From the NCBI GenBank assembly GCA_002305575.1, contig DBPP01000022.1, positions 1 to 47,013 of the forward strand: a stretch of DNA of 47,013 nucleotides, written 5' to 3'. Source of the stretch: Ruminococcaceae bacterium UBA1417. Lineage in GTDB: Bacteria; Bacillota; Clostridia; Oscillospirales; Acutalibacteraceae. The notes below the pieces were generated by a model, which worked only from the letters and a program-made list of their open reading frames with translations, had not been told where the DNA came from and made no database searches. The translations under genes and the position numbers were made by a program. Position 1 is the stretch's first letter. Each line of letters opens with the position of its first letter. Shown piece after piece: positions 8,832 to 16,643 of this stretch.

Positions 8832-9406
8832 TGGAGACGAGAAACATTCTGCTTTGCGGCGTGGGCGGTCAGGGCACCGTACTCGCCTCGAAACTGCTCG
8901 CGCAGTGCGCGATCAACCGCGGCGTCGGCGCGCGCACGGCGGAGACCATCGGCATGGCGCAGCGCGGCGGCTGCGTTGTCAGCCATGTGCGCATCGGCGC
9001 GTTGTCGTCTCCGTTGATTCCGGAGCATACGGCCGACCTGATCCTCGCGTTTGAACCGGCGGAGGCCGTGCGCTGTCTGCGCTATCTGAAGCCGGACGGC
9101 GCGGTGGTTACGAACCGCCGCGCGATCAAACCCGTGACGGATTCGCTTTCCGGCAGCTACAGCGGTGAAGCGATGCTCGACTACCTGCGCGCGCAGGTTC
9201 AAAATCTCACGGTCGTGGACGGTGACGCCGTCTGCGCCGCGTGTGGCTCCGCGAAGGTGCTGAACCTCGCGCTGCTCGGCGCGGCGGCCAAAAGCGGTGT
9301 GCTCGGCTTTACTGTTGAAGAGCTCGGCCGCGTCATCGACGAAAAAATCCCCGAACGCTTCCGCGCGCTCAACAAGAAGGCGATTACACTGAGCGGCAAG
9401 GTCTGA
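8831..9406 (+). CDS. iorB: Indolepyruvate:ferredoxin oxidoreductase beta subunit
   Basis: This 191-residue partner of IorA contains the gamma-like domain of 2-oxoacid:ferredoxin oxidoreductases: GVGGQGTVLASK near the start, then MAQRGGCVVSHVR, which is diagnostic. It forms the IorAB heteromer in the cytoplasm. AGGAGG ends at 8820; the ATG at 8831 overlaps the iorA stop by one base, and a GTG at 8828 has slightly better spacing, so the protein may carry one extra residue. The next gene follows after 22 bases. Confidence 0.95.
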   Translation: METRNILLCGVGGQGTVLASKLLAQCAINRGVGARTAETIGMAQRGGCVVSHVRIGALSSPLIPEHTADLILAFEPAEAVRCLRYLKPDGAVVTNRRAIKPVTDSLSGSYSGEAMLDYLRAQVQNLTVVDGDAVCAACGSAKVLNLALLGAAAKSGVLGFTVEELGRVIDEKIPERFRALNKKAITLSGKV

Positions 9407-9428
9407 AACGTATGTTCCGGAGGTACCC

Positions 9429-10253
9429 ATGAAGTATGAAGATTTGCTTGCAGGAATCCGCAGATATGGCGCACGGGATCAAGATCTTTGCATGAAGCAA
9501 TTGGACATTTCGTCCGATCAGGTACAGGAAAATGTGCTGATTGCACCGTGGTGGGAGCCCGAGATGTTTCCGCAGCTTGGAGAGGCGAAATATCTCAGCT
9601 CGTCTACATCGCCGAGCATCAAAGTGTGGGATATCTTCAATAAAGAATGCGGCCTGCATATGACGTATATCAAAACGGGGATCGGGGCACCGGTACTGAT
9701 GGATGCACTGCTGTCCTTGGGGGTAACACCTTGCAAACGCGTGCTGTTCATCGGCTCTGTTGGCGCGCTCGATGCCAATATTGGAATCGGTGACGTTGTC
9801 GTCCCCGAATATAGCGTCTGCGGAGATGGCGCGAGCCGCTATATTGCGGCCGACACATTGCATGCAGGCGATGTGTTTGGAGAAAAAGCTTATCCCGATG
9901 ATCGTTTGCTTCAAACAGTTCTGAACAATACGGCTCGCATCTGTGAAGAAAACCGGGTAAACTATCATATAGGACGAAATTTCAGCATCGATACGATTTT
10001 TGCCCAATTTGCGCATATCGAGGAAATTATCGCGATGGGCTGCAATGTGATCGAGATGGAAACAGCTGTGGCATTCCGTGCCGCAAAGCTGGCCGGAATT
10101 TCTCTTGCGGCCATCTTTAGTGTCTCAGACAACACGATTACGCATAAATCTCTGATGGGCGGGAGAACCGAAGCAGAACAGGAATACCGCCGCTTTACGC
10201 GCAGTACCGTATTTCCGCGCATCATACTGGATACACTGTGCCAGCAGATTTAA
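9429..10253 (+). CDS. Nucleoside phosphorylase family protein
   Basis: This 274-residue protein belongs to the PNP/UDP phosphorylase superfamily. The glycine-rich phosphate region IGSVGALD, the strand GIGDVVVPE and the ribose-binding signature VIEMETAVAF (with the Glu-Met-Glu triad) are visible. Substrate choice between purine nucleosides, uridine or methylthioadenosine cannot be called. A GGAGG site precedes the ATG. Codon choice looks more AT-rich at third positions than in iorAB before it and the GH13 gene after it, suggesting later acquisition. It could feed bases to, or act on imports of, the NCS2 permease encoded at 11.8 kb, but that is inference. Confidence 0.85.
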   Translation: MKYEDLLAGIRRYGARDQDLCMKQLDISSDQVQENVLIAPWWEPEMFPQLGEAKYLSSSTSPSIKVWDIFNKECGLHMTYIKTGIGAPVLMDALLSLGVTPCKRVLFIGSVGALDANIGIGDVVVPEYSVCGDGASRYIAADTLHAGDVFGEKAYPDDRLLQTVLNNTARICEENRVNYHIGRNFSIDTIFAQFAHIEEIIAMGCNVIEMETAVAFRAAKLAGISLAAIFSVSDNTITHKSLMGGRTEAEQEYRRFTRSTVFPRIILDTLCQQI

Positions 10254-10324
10254 TCCGGATCAACGCGTCTGGTCCTTTGTTATATAAACTGGAAAATCAA
10301 CATATTGGGGAGGAAACAAACAAC

Positions 10325-11629
10325 ATGTGGGCCTATGAAACCGTATTTTATCAGATTTATCCGCTCGGCTTCTGCGGGGCGCCGATGCCGAACGACGGGG
10401 TGCGCGTCAACCGCATTGGAAAGGTGATCGATTGGATCCCGCACCTGAAGAAGCTGCATGTCGGCGCGGTGTATTTTTCGCCGGTGTTTGAATCGGACAA
10501 CCACGGCTATGATACGCGCGATTATACGCAGATCGACTGCCGCCTCGGCACCAACGCGGATTTTGCCGAAGTATGCCGTGCGCTGCATCAAAACGGCATA
10601 CGCGTCGTGCTTGACGGCGTGTTCAACCACGTCGGCCGCGGCTTTTTCGCGTTTCGGGACGTACAGGAAAAGCGCTGGGATTCCCCGTATAAGGACTGGT
10701 TCCGCATCGATTTCGGCGGCAACTCCGCCTACAACGACGGCTTCTGGTACGAGGGCTGGGAGGGACATTACGAGCTCGTCAAGCTGAATCTGCAAAATCC
10801 CGCCGTGGTCGATTACCTGCTCGCCTGCGTGGAGGGCTGGATGCGCGAATTCGAGATCGACGGCCTGCGCCTTGATGTCGCCTATATGCTCGACCTGAAC
10901 TTCATGCGCCGCCTGCGCGCGTTTTGCGATTCGAAAAAGGCCGATTTTGTGCTGATCGGCGAGATGATTCACGGCGATTACAACCGCATCACGGCGGACG
11001 GCGTGCTGCACAGCGTCACGAATTACGAGTGCTATAAAGGGTTGTATTCGGCGTTTAATTCCATGAACCTCTTCGAGATCGCGCATTCGCTCGGCCGACA
11101 GTTTGGGCCTGAACCGTGGACGCTGTACCGCGGCAAGCATCTCGTCAATTTTGCCGACAACCACGACGTCACGCGCGTCGCGAGCATTTTGACGGATAAG
11201 AACCAGCTTGAGCCGCTCTATGGCCTGCTTTTTGCGATGCCGGGCATTCCGTGCCTGTACTACGGCAGCGAATGGGGCGCGCTGGGCGAAAAGCGCCAGG
11301 GCGACAACGCGCTGCGTCCGTGCTTTGAGCAGCCGGAGGAAAACGCCCTGACCGTGTGGATCGAAAAACTTGCGGCCGTCAAGCGGGAAAGCCGCGCTCT
11401 GAACTGGGGCGATTACCGCAATGTGACGATCCAGAACAAAAACCTGCTCTTTGAGCGCAAGTGCGCGGAGGAAACCGTATTTGTCGCCATCAACGCCGAA
11501 AACGCGCCGTGCAGCATCGACGCGCGCGGCAGCTTTGCGGCGCAGGACCTGCTGACGGGCGAGGCCGTACAGGTCAACGGCCGCGTGGAGCTTCCGCCTT
11601 ACGGCGTACGGTATCTGAAACAGTGCTGA
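10325..11629 (+). CDS. GH13 alpha-amylase family glycosidase
   Basis: This 434-residue intracellular enzyme has the four conserved GH13 regions: DGVFNHVG (I), GLRLDVAY with the nucleophile Asp (II), LIGEMIHG with the acid/base Glu (III), and FADNHDVTR (IV). It lacks a signal peptide and separate carbohydrate-binding modules, so it probably acts on maltodextrins or related oligosaccharides in the cytoplasm. The ATG at 10325 has GGGGAGG ten bases upstream; the longer in-frame extension overlaps the phosphorylase gene and is rejected. A terminator follows the stop. Confidence 0.92.
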   Translation: MWAYETVFYQIYPLGFCGAPMPNDGVRVNRIGKVIDWIPHLKKLHVGAVYFSPVFESDNHGYDTRDYTQIDCRLGTNADFAEVCRALHQNGIRVVLDGVFNHVGRGFFAFRDVQEKRWDSPYKDWFRIDFGGNSAYNDGFWYEGWEGHYELVKLNLQNPAVVDYLLACVEGWMREFEIDGLRLDVAYMLDLNFMRRLRAFCDSKKADFVLIGEMIHGDYNRITADGVLHSVTNYECYKGLYSAFNSMNLFEIAHSLGRQFGPEPWTLYRGKHLVNFADNHDVTRVASILTDKNQLEPLYGLLFAMPGIPCLYYGSEWGALGEKRQGDNALRPCFEQPEENALTVWIEKLAAVKRESRALNWGDYRNVTIQNKNLLFERKCAEETVFVAINAENAPCSIDARGSFAAQDLLTGEAVQVNGRVELPPYGVRYLKQC

Positions 11630-11638
11630 CACATCCCC

Positions 11639-11675
11639 AAGCCGGGAACGCCATTACGGCGTTTTCCGGCTTTTT
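11639..11675 (+). terminator. Intrinsic terminator after the GH13 gene
   Basis: AAGCCGG-(G)-AACGCC pairs with GGCGTT-(TT)-CCGGCTT and runs into a T5 tract. Confidence 0.9.
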
Positions 11676-11737
11676 GCGTCTTTCTGACGGATTTGAACAT
11701 CTTGTGAATAAAATGTAACTTTTCTTCGCTTTTTCTC

Positions 11738-11766
11738 TTGATTTCCGGTACGCAAGCCGCTATACT
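11738..11766 (+). promoter_or_regulatory. Promoter of the NCS2 permease gene
   Basis: TTGATT (-35) and TATACT (-10) are separated by exactly 17 bases. Transcription would begin near 11773, leaving a leader of about 65 nt. Confidence 0.85.
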
Positions 11767-11775
11767 ATAGATACG

Positions 11776-11810
11776 TTCCTGTTTTGCTGGATTTGGTAGG
11801 AAAACAGGAA
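11776..11810 (+). promoter_or_regulatory. Terminator-like hairpin in the NCS2 permease leader
   Basis: TTCCTGTTTT pairs perfectly with AAAACAGGAA across a 15-nt loop, followed by TTCAATTTTTT, at the very 5' end of the predicted transcript. It could attenuate transcription or protect the 5' end. It is too small for a purine riboswitch aptamer. The Shine-Dalgarno AAGGAGAG follows immediately. Confidence 0.6.
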
Positions 11811-11837
11811 TTCAATTTTTTAAGGAGAGTGACATCC

Positions 11838-13295
11838 TTGGACAAATTTTTCAAAATTTCCGAGCGTGGCTCGAATGTGCGGACCGAGATTATCGCCGGT
11901 CTGACCACATTCTTTGCGATGGCGTACATCGTGGTCACGAACCCGAACCAGATCGTCAGCTTCAACAATGTGCCGGATGCGGACCCGGCCTTTCAGCAGA
12001 TCTGGAACGCGGTCTACGTAGCGTCCATTCTGGCGGCTGTTATCGGTACGCTGCTGATGGCGCTTTACGCGAAGATGCCGTTTGCGCAGGCCTGCGGTAT
12101 GGGCCTCAATTCGTTCTTCTTCGTGTCGTTCATCCTGCCGGAAATTGTGACCGGCGGCGACGTCATCAAGGGCTACCATGCGGGTCTCGTCATCATTCTG
12201 GTTTCCGGCCTGATCTTCATGCTCTTCTCGCTGACCGGCTTGCGCTCCAAAGTGGCGAAGGCGCTTCCGGATTGCCTGAAGAAAGCGATTCCGGCAGGCA
12301 TCGGCCTGTTCATCGCGTTCATCGGTTTCCAGAACGTCGGCATCATCCAGACCAACCAGTACACGCTGGTGCAGTTCGTGAACATCCACGGTGCACTGCA
12401 GAACGGCGCGTACTTCAACGACGTCACGCTGGCAGACGGCACGATCGTGAAGGCGTTTATGCCGGCGATTCTCGCGCTGCTCGGCCTGCTCTTCATTGCG
12501 ATTTTGGAGAAATTCAAGGTCAAGGGCTCCGTGCTGATCAGCATCGTCGTGATCAGCGTCCTGTATTATGTGCTTTCCGGCACCACGCCGAACTTTGATA
12601 TGAGCCAGGTCGGCGCGACCTTCAAGGATTTCGGCTCCATCGGTATCACCGGTGTGTTCCAGGCAGACGCCTGGGCCAGAGCTTTCACCGGTGAGGAAAT
12701 CGGCGGTGTGTTCTCGGCGATCATGCTGATCGTTACCTTCTGCCTTGTCGATATGTTCGATACGATCGGCACGCTGTACGGCACGGCTTCGCAGGCGAAT
12801 ATGCTCGATAAGGACGGCGATCCGATCAACGTCAACCAGTGCATGACGAGCGATTCCATCGCGACGGTTGCGGGCGCTGTCTGCGGTACCTCCACCTGCA
12901 CCACGTTCGTGGAATCCGCTGCCGGCGTTGGTGCGGGCGGCAGAACGGGCCTTACGAGCCTTATCGTTGCGATCTGCTTCGGCATCTGCCTGTTCCTCAG
13001 CCCGTTGGCGTCTTTGGTTCCGGCCTGCGCAACAGCGCCGGCGCTCATCTACGTCGGTGTTCTGATGCTCAAGGGCTTTGCCAAGGTCGATATGAGCGAC
13101 CTGCGCAGCGCTGTTCCGGCGTTCCTTGCGCTTGTCATGATGCCCATGACGTATTCGATTTCGAACGGCATCGGTATCGGCGCCATCGCGTATGTGATCA
13201 TCACGCTCTGCACGGGCAAGTATCAGAAGAAGGATATCCCGATCACGGTTATCGCGGCGCTCTTCGTTGTTAAATTTATTTTTGTCACCATGTAA
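11838..13295 (+). CDS. NCS2 family nucleobase permease (AzgA/PbuG-like)
   Basis: This 485-residue integral membrane protein imports nucleobases, probably hypoxanthine/guanine or adenine, by proton symport. The N-terminus FKISERGSNVRTEIIAGLTTF is typical of the AzgA/PbuG branch. About twelve to fourteen hydrophobic segments follow, with the family motif CLVDMFDTIGTLYG and the segment TFVESAAGVGAGGRTG near the substrate site. The start is most likely TTG at 11838, ten bases after GGAG, because homologues begin at DKFFK; upstream codons lie inside the leader hairpin. It has its own promoter and terminator. The nearby nucleoside phosphorylase and the YlmD domain also act on purines. Confidence 0.92.
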   Translation: MDKFFKISERGSNVRTEIIAGLTTFFAMAYIVVTNPNQIVSFNNVPDADPAFQQIWNAVYVASILAAVIGTLLMALYAKMPFAQACGMGLNSFFFVSFILPEIVTGGDVIKGYHAGLVIILVSGLIFMLFSLTGLRSKVAKALPDCLKKAIPAGIGLFIAFIGFQNVGIIQTNQYTLVQFVNIHGALQNGAYFNDVTLADGTIVKAFMPAILALLGLLFIAILEKFKVKGSVLISIVVISVLYYVLSGTTPNFDMSQVGATFKDFGSIGITGVFQADAWARAFTGEEIGGVFSAIMLIVTFCLVDMFDTIGTLYGTASQANMLDKDGDPINVNQCMTSDSIATVAGAVCGTSTCTTFVESAAGVGAGGRTGLTSLIVAICFGICLFLSPLASLVPACATAPALIYVGVLMLKGFAKVDMSDLRSAVPAFLALVMMPMTYSISNGIGIGAIAYVIITLCTGKYQKKDIPITVIAALFVVKFIFVTM

Positions 13296-13320
13296 ATTGC
13301 ATCGCTTGAGGGAAAACATT

Positions 13321-13362
13321 CCGGGCCCGGCGTCTTTAAAAGACGCCGGGCCCGGTCGGTTT
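13321..13362 (+). terminator. Very strong terminator after the NCS2 gene
   Basis: A near-perfect inverted repeat of about 17 bp (CCGGGCCCGGCGTCTTT with its complement) is followed by a TTTT tract. It is the most stable simple hairpin in the window. Confidence 0.9.
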
Positions 13363-13429
13363 TATTCGGAAAACGCGCCATAGCTGACGCGGTCACAGGA
13401 AACGCAGCGGCACAACACGCGATGCGCGC

Positions 13430-13464
13430 GAACGCCTGAAAACGGACGGCGGAACAGGCGTTGT
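13430..13464 (-). other. Hairpin downstream of the URO-D family gene
   Basis: AACGCCTG pairs with CAGGCGTT two bases past the minus-strand stop codon. There is no T-run, so termination by it alone is uncertain; the strong NCS2 terminator hairpin lies just beyond and could serve both strands. Confidence 0.4.
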
Positions 13465-13465
13465 C

Positions 13466-14683
13466 TTAGAACTGCTCGCACTCTTCGCGGATGATTTCCA
13501 CATAGCGCCGGACTTTACTGATGTCGTTGTGGATGGTATAGACGTCCCGCTGCGTAAATTCCAGCGTGCAGCCTTTTGCAGCCGTAAGCGTCTTTCGAAT
13601 GTGTTTGCGCAGGGCGTCTTCATCCAGATTTTCTCCGACACCGAGGAAATTCGGGCTGGGCTTCCGGTGGTATACAATTTTTCGGCCTCGCAGCTGTTCG
13701 CCCATATAGTCCTCATTGCACCAGGGCGAAATGGAAACCTTGCGCAGGTTTTCAACACGGCTCAGGCAATTTTCCCAAATGGGATCGACCGCTTCGCAGC
13801 AGCCGTAGGACAGCAGACCGTAACGGCTGAACACCTTCCGGTAATAGGGAAAGACAAATTCTTCAAACATGGCGGGCGAGATTCCGGCGGTTTCCTGAGC
13901 ATCCATGAAGCCCCAAATCTGATTTGTACGACATACGTTTTCCTTGGGCAAGTCATTGGTGAAACAATACGTTCCCTGCCCCAAACGCTGGCCGGAAGTC
14001 GTCGGCAGGATGTAACCTGCCTGTTCCAGCAAATCGAAATACCTGCAGTAATCGTCCGTCAAACGATCCATCATCTCTTTGAAAAGATCCGGCGTATCAT
14101 ACATGGCCAGATACATGTCTTCCATGCTCATGATGTGGACGATGTTCTGTGTCGGCACAGCGTAGTTGGCCTGTCCCTCGATCTTGCCGGGCAGGATGCC
14201 GTCCAGAACCTCGCCGATCTCGTCGACCTGTTTCTGCGCGTCTTCTTTTGGGCATAAACCCATGGAAGAAGGTTTGAGTTTTTCAAAATCTGTTTCCAGA
14301 TCTGTCAGGACGGAAACGAAATGGTGCCCGAGCCCAGAGGATTTCTGCACCTGGACATCGATGTCAAACGGCTTCATGTAAGTGCCGTAGTGCACGGGAA
14401 TGTAGCTCGGCACAAAGGTATCGTCCCCAAAATACTTGTGGTTGACGATGTTGGACAAAAGCATATACTCCCATTTGCGGCCTTCTTCGGTGGTACATTC
14501 CATCAGTGGCGGAATCACTTCCGATGCAAACGTATCGGTTTCCACCGTAATCAGCGGTTTCATGCGCTTACAGTCGTTCAAATCTGTCCATGCTTGCGCG
14601 AGGGCTTCCATGGCTGGGCTGTTTGCAATTTCCAGTTGCTCCCTGGCAAGCTCCCGAATTCTTTTCAAATCTTTGCGATCCAT
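13466..14683 (-). CDS. Uroporphyrinogen decarboxylase (URO-D) family protein
   Basis: This 405-residue protein resembles the URO-D superfamily of TIM-barrel enzymes that in anaerobes includes corrinoid methyltransferases as well as true decarboxylases. Features include an N-terminal helical extension, the central stretch EGQANYAVPTQNI, and a late QRLGQGTYCF segment followed by a Cys pair (YGCCEAVDP) that could bind zinc or contact substrate. No heme-synthesis gene lies nearby, so a methyl-transfer or other specialised role is more likely than heme synthesis. The ATG at 14683 has an excellent GGGAGG site; the upstream in-frame start is poorer. It diverges from an AraC-type regulator, which probably controls it. 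Confidence 0.75.
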   Translation of the reverse strand: MDRKDLKRIRELAREQLEIANSPAMEALAQAWTDLNDCKRMKPLITVETDTFASEVIPPLMECTTEEGRKWEYMLLSNIVNHKYFGDDTFVPSYIPVHYGTYMKPFDIDVQVQKSSGLGHHFVSVLTDLETDFEKLKPSSMGLCPKEDAQKQVDEIGEVLDGILPGKIEGQANYAVPTQNIVHIMSMEDMYLAMYDTPDLFKEMMDRLTDDYCRYFDLLEQAGYILPTTSGQRLGQGTYCFTNDLPKENVCRTNQIWGFMDAQETAGISPAMFEEFVFPYYRKVFSRYGLLSYGCCEAVDPIWENCLSRVENLRKVSISPWCNEDYMGEQLRGRKIVYHRKPSPNFLGVGENLDEDALRKHIRKTLTAAKGCTLEFTQRDVYTIHNDISKVRRYVEIIREECEQF

Positions 14684-14705
14684 TTTACAACCTCCCTCTG
14701 CACCC

Positions 14706-14711
14706 ATTATA
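14706..14711 (-). promoter_or_regulatory. Possible -10 element of the URO-D family gene
   Basis: A perfect TATAAT on the minus strand lies 22 bases upstream of the start codon, but no good -35 is present 16-18 bases further. An activator-dependent promoter fits with the divergent AraC regulator. Confidence 0.45.
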
Positions 14712-14764
14712 TCGTGCATACGCTGCCGCGCCTATAATAAATTATGCGGTATTTTTATAAAATC

Positions 14765-14792
14765 TTGCTTTTTCTATGGCGGAAGCTATACT
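14765..14792 (+). promoter_or_regulatory. Promoter of the AraC regulator gene
   Basis: TTGCTT and TATACT with a 16-base spacer lie 22 bases before the chosen start codon. Confidence 0.6.
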
Positions 14793-14814
14793 AAAAGGAG
14801 AAGGGGATGAGCGT

Positions 14815-15660
14815 ATGGACCGCAAATTTTTGGAGTACTGCATTTCACAGCAGGAACGACAGGCGCTTTCAGTTTTTCAGGCGCTGTATTTTGACCGGAT
14901 CGGCTTTTTCGAAAATGCGCGCGCGCATAAGGCATCCCGTATGAATCCGGACTTTTATATGGTGTTTCTCTGCGTAAAAGGCAAGGGATACCTGGATTTG
15001 CAGGACAGGCGCCATGCGATTTCCGCGGGCGACGTGTTTTTTACGTTTCCGCATATCCCGCATACATACGGCGCCGAGGACGACGATCCGTGGTCGATTT
15101 ACTGGGCACATTTTTATACGGCGGATGCGTCGTTTGCGGAAATTCTGCGCGAAAGCCAAATCACCGTTTTACAGCCCAAGGTCCGCTCCCCGCGTGCGCA
15201 GGAAATTGCGGATCCGTTCCAAACGATCCTTTCCGGCATCTATTCGGCTACAATCCATGAACACAGGTACAAGCAGAGCGTATTCGCGCAGATGCTTTTC
15301 AAAATTTTGCTTCTTTCAGAAAACAGCGGCCGCAAAGACCCGCTTGTCGCGCGGGCGCTCGAATATATACAGGACAACTGGAGCGCATATCTGTCGCTCG
15401 ATCAGATTTCCGATGCGCTTGGCGTGTCCAAATATCATTTGAGCCATGTCTTCACCAGAACGATGGGCGTTTCCATCAAGCAATATATCCTGATGCGAAG
15501 GCTGGACAACGCAAAATTCCTGCTCGAATCCACGGACAAAAGCATTGGCGAAATTGCCGAGCTGTGTGCCTATGAAAGCGCGACATACTTTTCCAATGCT
15601 TTTAAAAAATACACCGCGCGGTCGCCCCAAAATTACAGGAAGCTGTTCTGGAACAAATGA
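14815..15660 (+). CDS. AraC family transcriptional regulator with cupin sensor
   Basis: This 281-residue protein has an N-terminal cupin-like ligand-binding domain (for example HAISAGDVFFTFPHIPH) and a C-terminal AraC double helix-turn-helix: LDQISDALGVSKYHLSHVF forms the first HTH, and the second ends in the family signature YFSNAFKKYTARSPQNYR. It probably senses a sugar or aromatic metabolite and acts on the divergent URO-D family gene, 131 bases away. The ATG at 14815 follows AAAGGAGAAGGGG; the in-frame ATG at 14776 lies upstream of the -10 element and is rejected. Confidence 0.92.
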   Translation: MDRKFLEYCISQQERQALSVFQALYFDRIGFFENARAHKASRMNPDFYMVFLCVKGKGYLDLQDRRHAISAGDVFFTFPHIPHTYGAEDDDPWSIYWAHFYTADASFAEILRESQITVLQPKVRSPRAQEIADPFQTILSGIYSATIHEHRYKQSVFAQMLFKILLLSENSGRKDPLVARALEYIQDNWSAYLSLDQISDALGVSKYHLSHVFTRTMGVSIKQYILMRRLDNAKFLLESTDKSIGEIAELCAYESATYFSNAFKKYTARSPQNYRKLFWNK

Positions 15661-15783
15661 ATGCCCCCATTTTGCCGGACCAATCTCCCACGGCATTCTG
15701 CTAGAGAGAGGAGAATGCGGCGCAGGGGGAAATGCGCGGGCACGCCTGTTTTCGGCAAGCCCGGAGCCGGGCGGCAAAATCGC

Positions 15784-15812
15784 TTGACAGGGAATCGCGC
15801 GTCTGCTAGGAT
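15784..15812 (+). promoter_or_regulatory. Promoter of the AIM24 gene
   Basis: A perfect TTGACA, a 17-base spacer and an extended TGC-TAGGAT -10. The stretch before it (15661-15783) holds a GCCCGG-AG-CCGGGC hairpin near 15758-15771 without a T-run, and no gene. Confidence 0.9.
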
Positions 15813-15844
15813 AAACTAAACGGCTTCGGCCACAAAGGAAAGGG

Positions 15845-16537
15845 ATGGTTTATGTGCAGTACAGAATAGTCGGCAATGTCATGCCTGCCGTTGAGATGCG
15901 TCTCGACGCCGGGGAATCGGTGTATACACAGTCGGGCGGCATGGCGTGGATGGGCGAACAGGTGCAGATGGATACGAATACGCACGGCGGGATTATGAAA
16001 GGGCTTGGTCGCCTGTTTGCGGGCGAATCCCTGTTTCTGACGACATACACGGCGCAGGCGCCGGGCGCGGAGATTGCCTTTTCCGCGACGGTGCCCGGCG
16101 AAATCGTGCCGGTTCATGTTTCGGCGTGGAGTGGACTGATCTGCCAGAAGGGGGCGTTCCTCTGCGCGCAAAGCGGCGTTACGCTCGACACCGTTTTTAC
16201 AAAGCGCCTCTCCTCGGGATTCTTTGGCGGCGAGGGATTTATTCTCCAGCAAATCGGCGGTTCAGGCATGGCTTTTCTGGAAGTGGACGGCAATCAGGTG
16301 GAAAAAACGCTGGCGCCCGGTGAGGTGCTCCGCGTCGATACCGGCAATGTCGTGGCGTTTGAAGGCACCGTGCAGTATGAGATCGAAGCGGTGCGCGGTG
16401 TGAAGAATATCTTCCTCGGCGGCGAAGGGCTGTTCCTTACGCGTCTCGTCGGACCCGGCCGCGTGATCCTGCAAACGCAGAATTTCGCGGAGTTTTGCGG
16501 TCGCATTCGCCCGTATATGCCGACCGGGAACAATTGA
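15845..16537 (+). CDS. AIM24 / TIGR00266 family protein
   Basis: This 230-residue protein belongs to the AIM24 family, a conserved all-beta (tryptophan-attenuator-binding-like) fold of unsettled function, related to the mitochondrial inner-membrane organiser AIM24. The pattern of glycine-rich turns (SGGMAWMG, GLGRLFAGES, GEVLRVDTGNVVAFEGTVQYEIE, FLGGEGLFLT) is characteristic. It has no signal peptide or membrane segment. It is monocistronic, with its own promoter and a shared terminator. The ATG at 15845 follows AAAGGAAAGGG. Confidence 0.88.
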   Translation: MVYVQYRIVGNVMPAVEMRLDAGESVYTQSGGMAWMGEQVQMDTNTHGGIMKGLGRLFAGESLFLTTYTAQAPGAEIAFSATVPGEIVPVHVSAWSGLICQKGAFLCAQSGVTLDTVFTKRLSSGFFGGEGFILQQIGGSGMAFLEVDGNQVEKTLAPGEVLRVDTGNVVAFEGTVQYEIEAVRGVKNIFLGGEGLFLTRLVGPGRVILQTQNFAEFCGRIRPYMPTGNN

Positions 16538-16559
16538 ATCGAGCGACAAGCCCAAAACG

Positions 16560-16613
16560 AGAGGGGACCGGCGCGCGGCAAATGCTGCCGATGCGTCGGT
16601 CCCCCTTGTTTTG
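16560..16613 (+). terminator. Bidirectional terminator between AIM24 and ychF
   Basis: GGGGACCGRCGC pairs with GCGTCGGTCCCC, followed by TTGTTTT on the plus strand. It lies between two convergent genes and can serve both, though the T-tract favours the plus strand. Confidence 0.75.
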
Positions 16614-16643
16614 AGTCCCGGACAAACCGTCTGCGGGCTGTTT

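Noticed and set aside
11820..13319. A 499-codon minus-strand frame opposite the NCS2 permease
   Set aside because: His/Arg/Asp-rich translation, a mirror of hydrophobic transmembrane codons, so a shadow.
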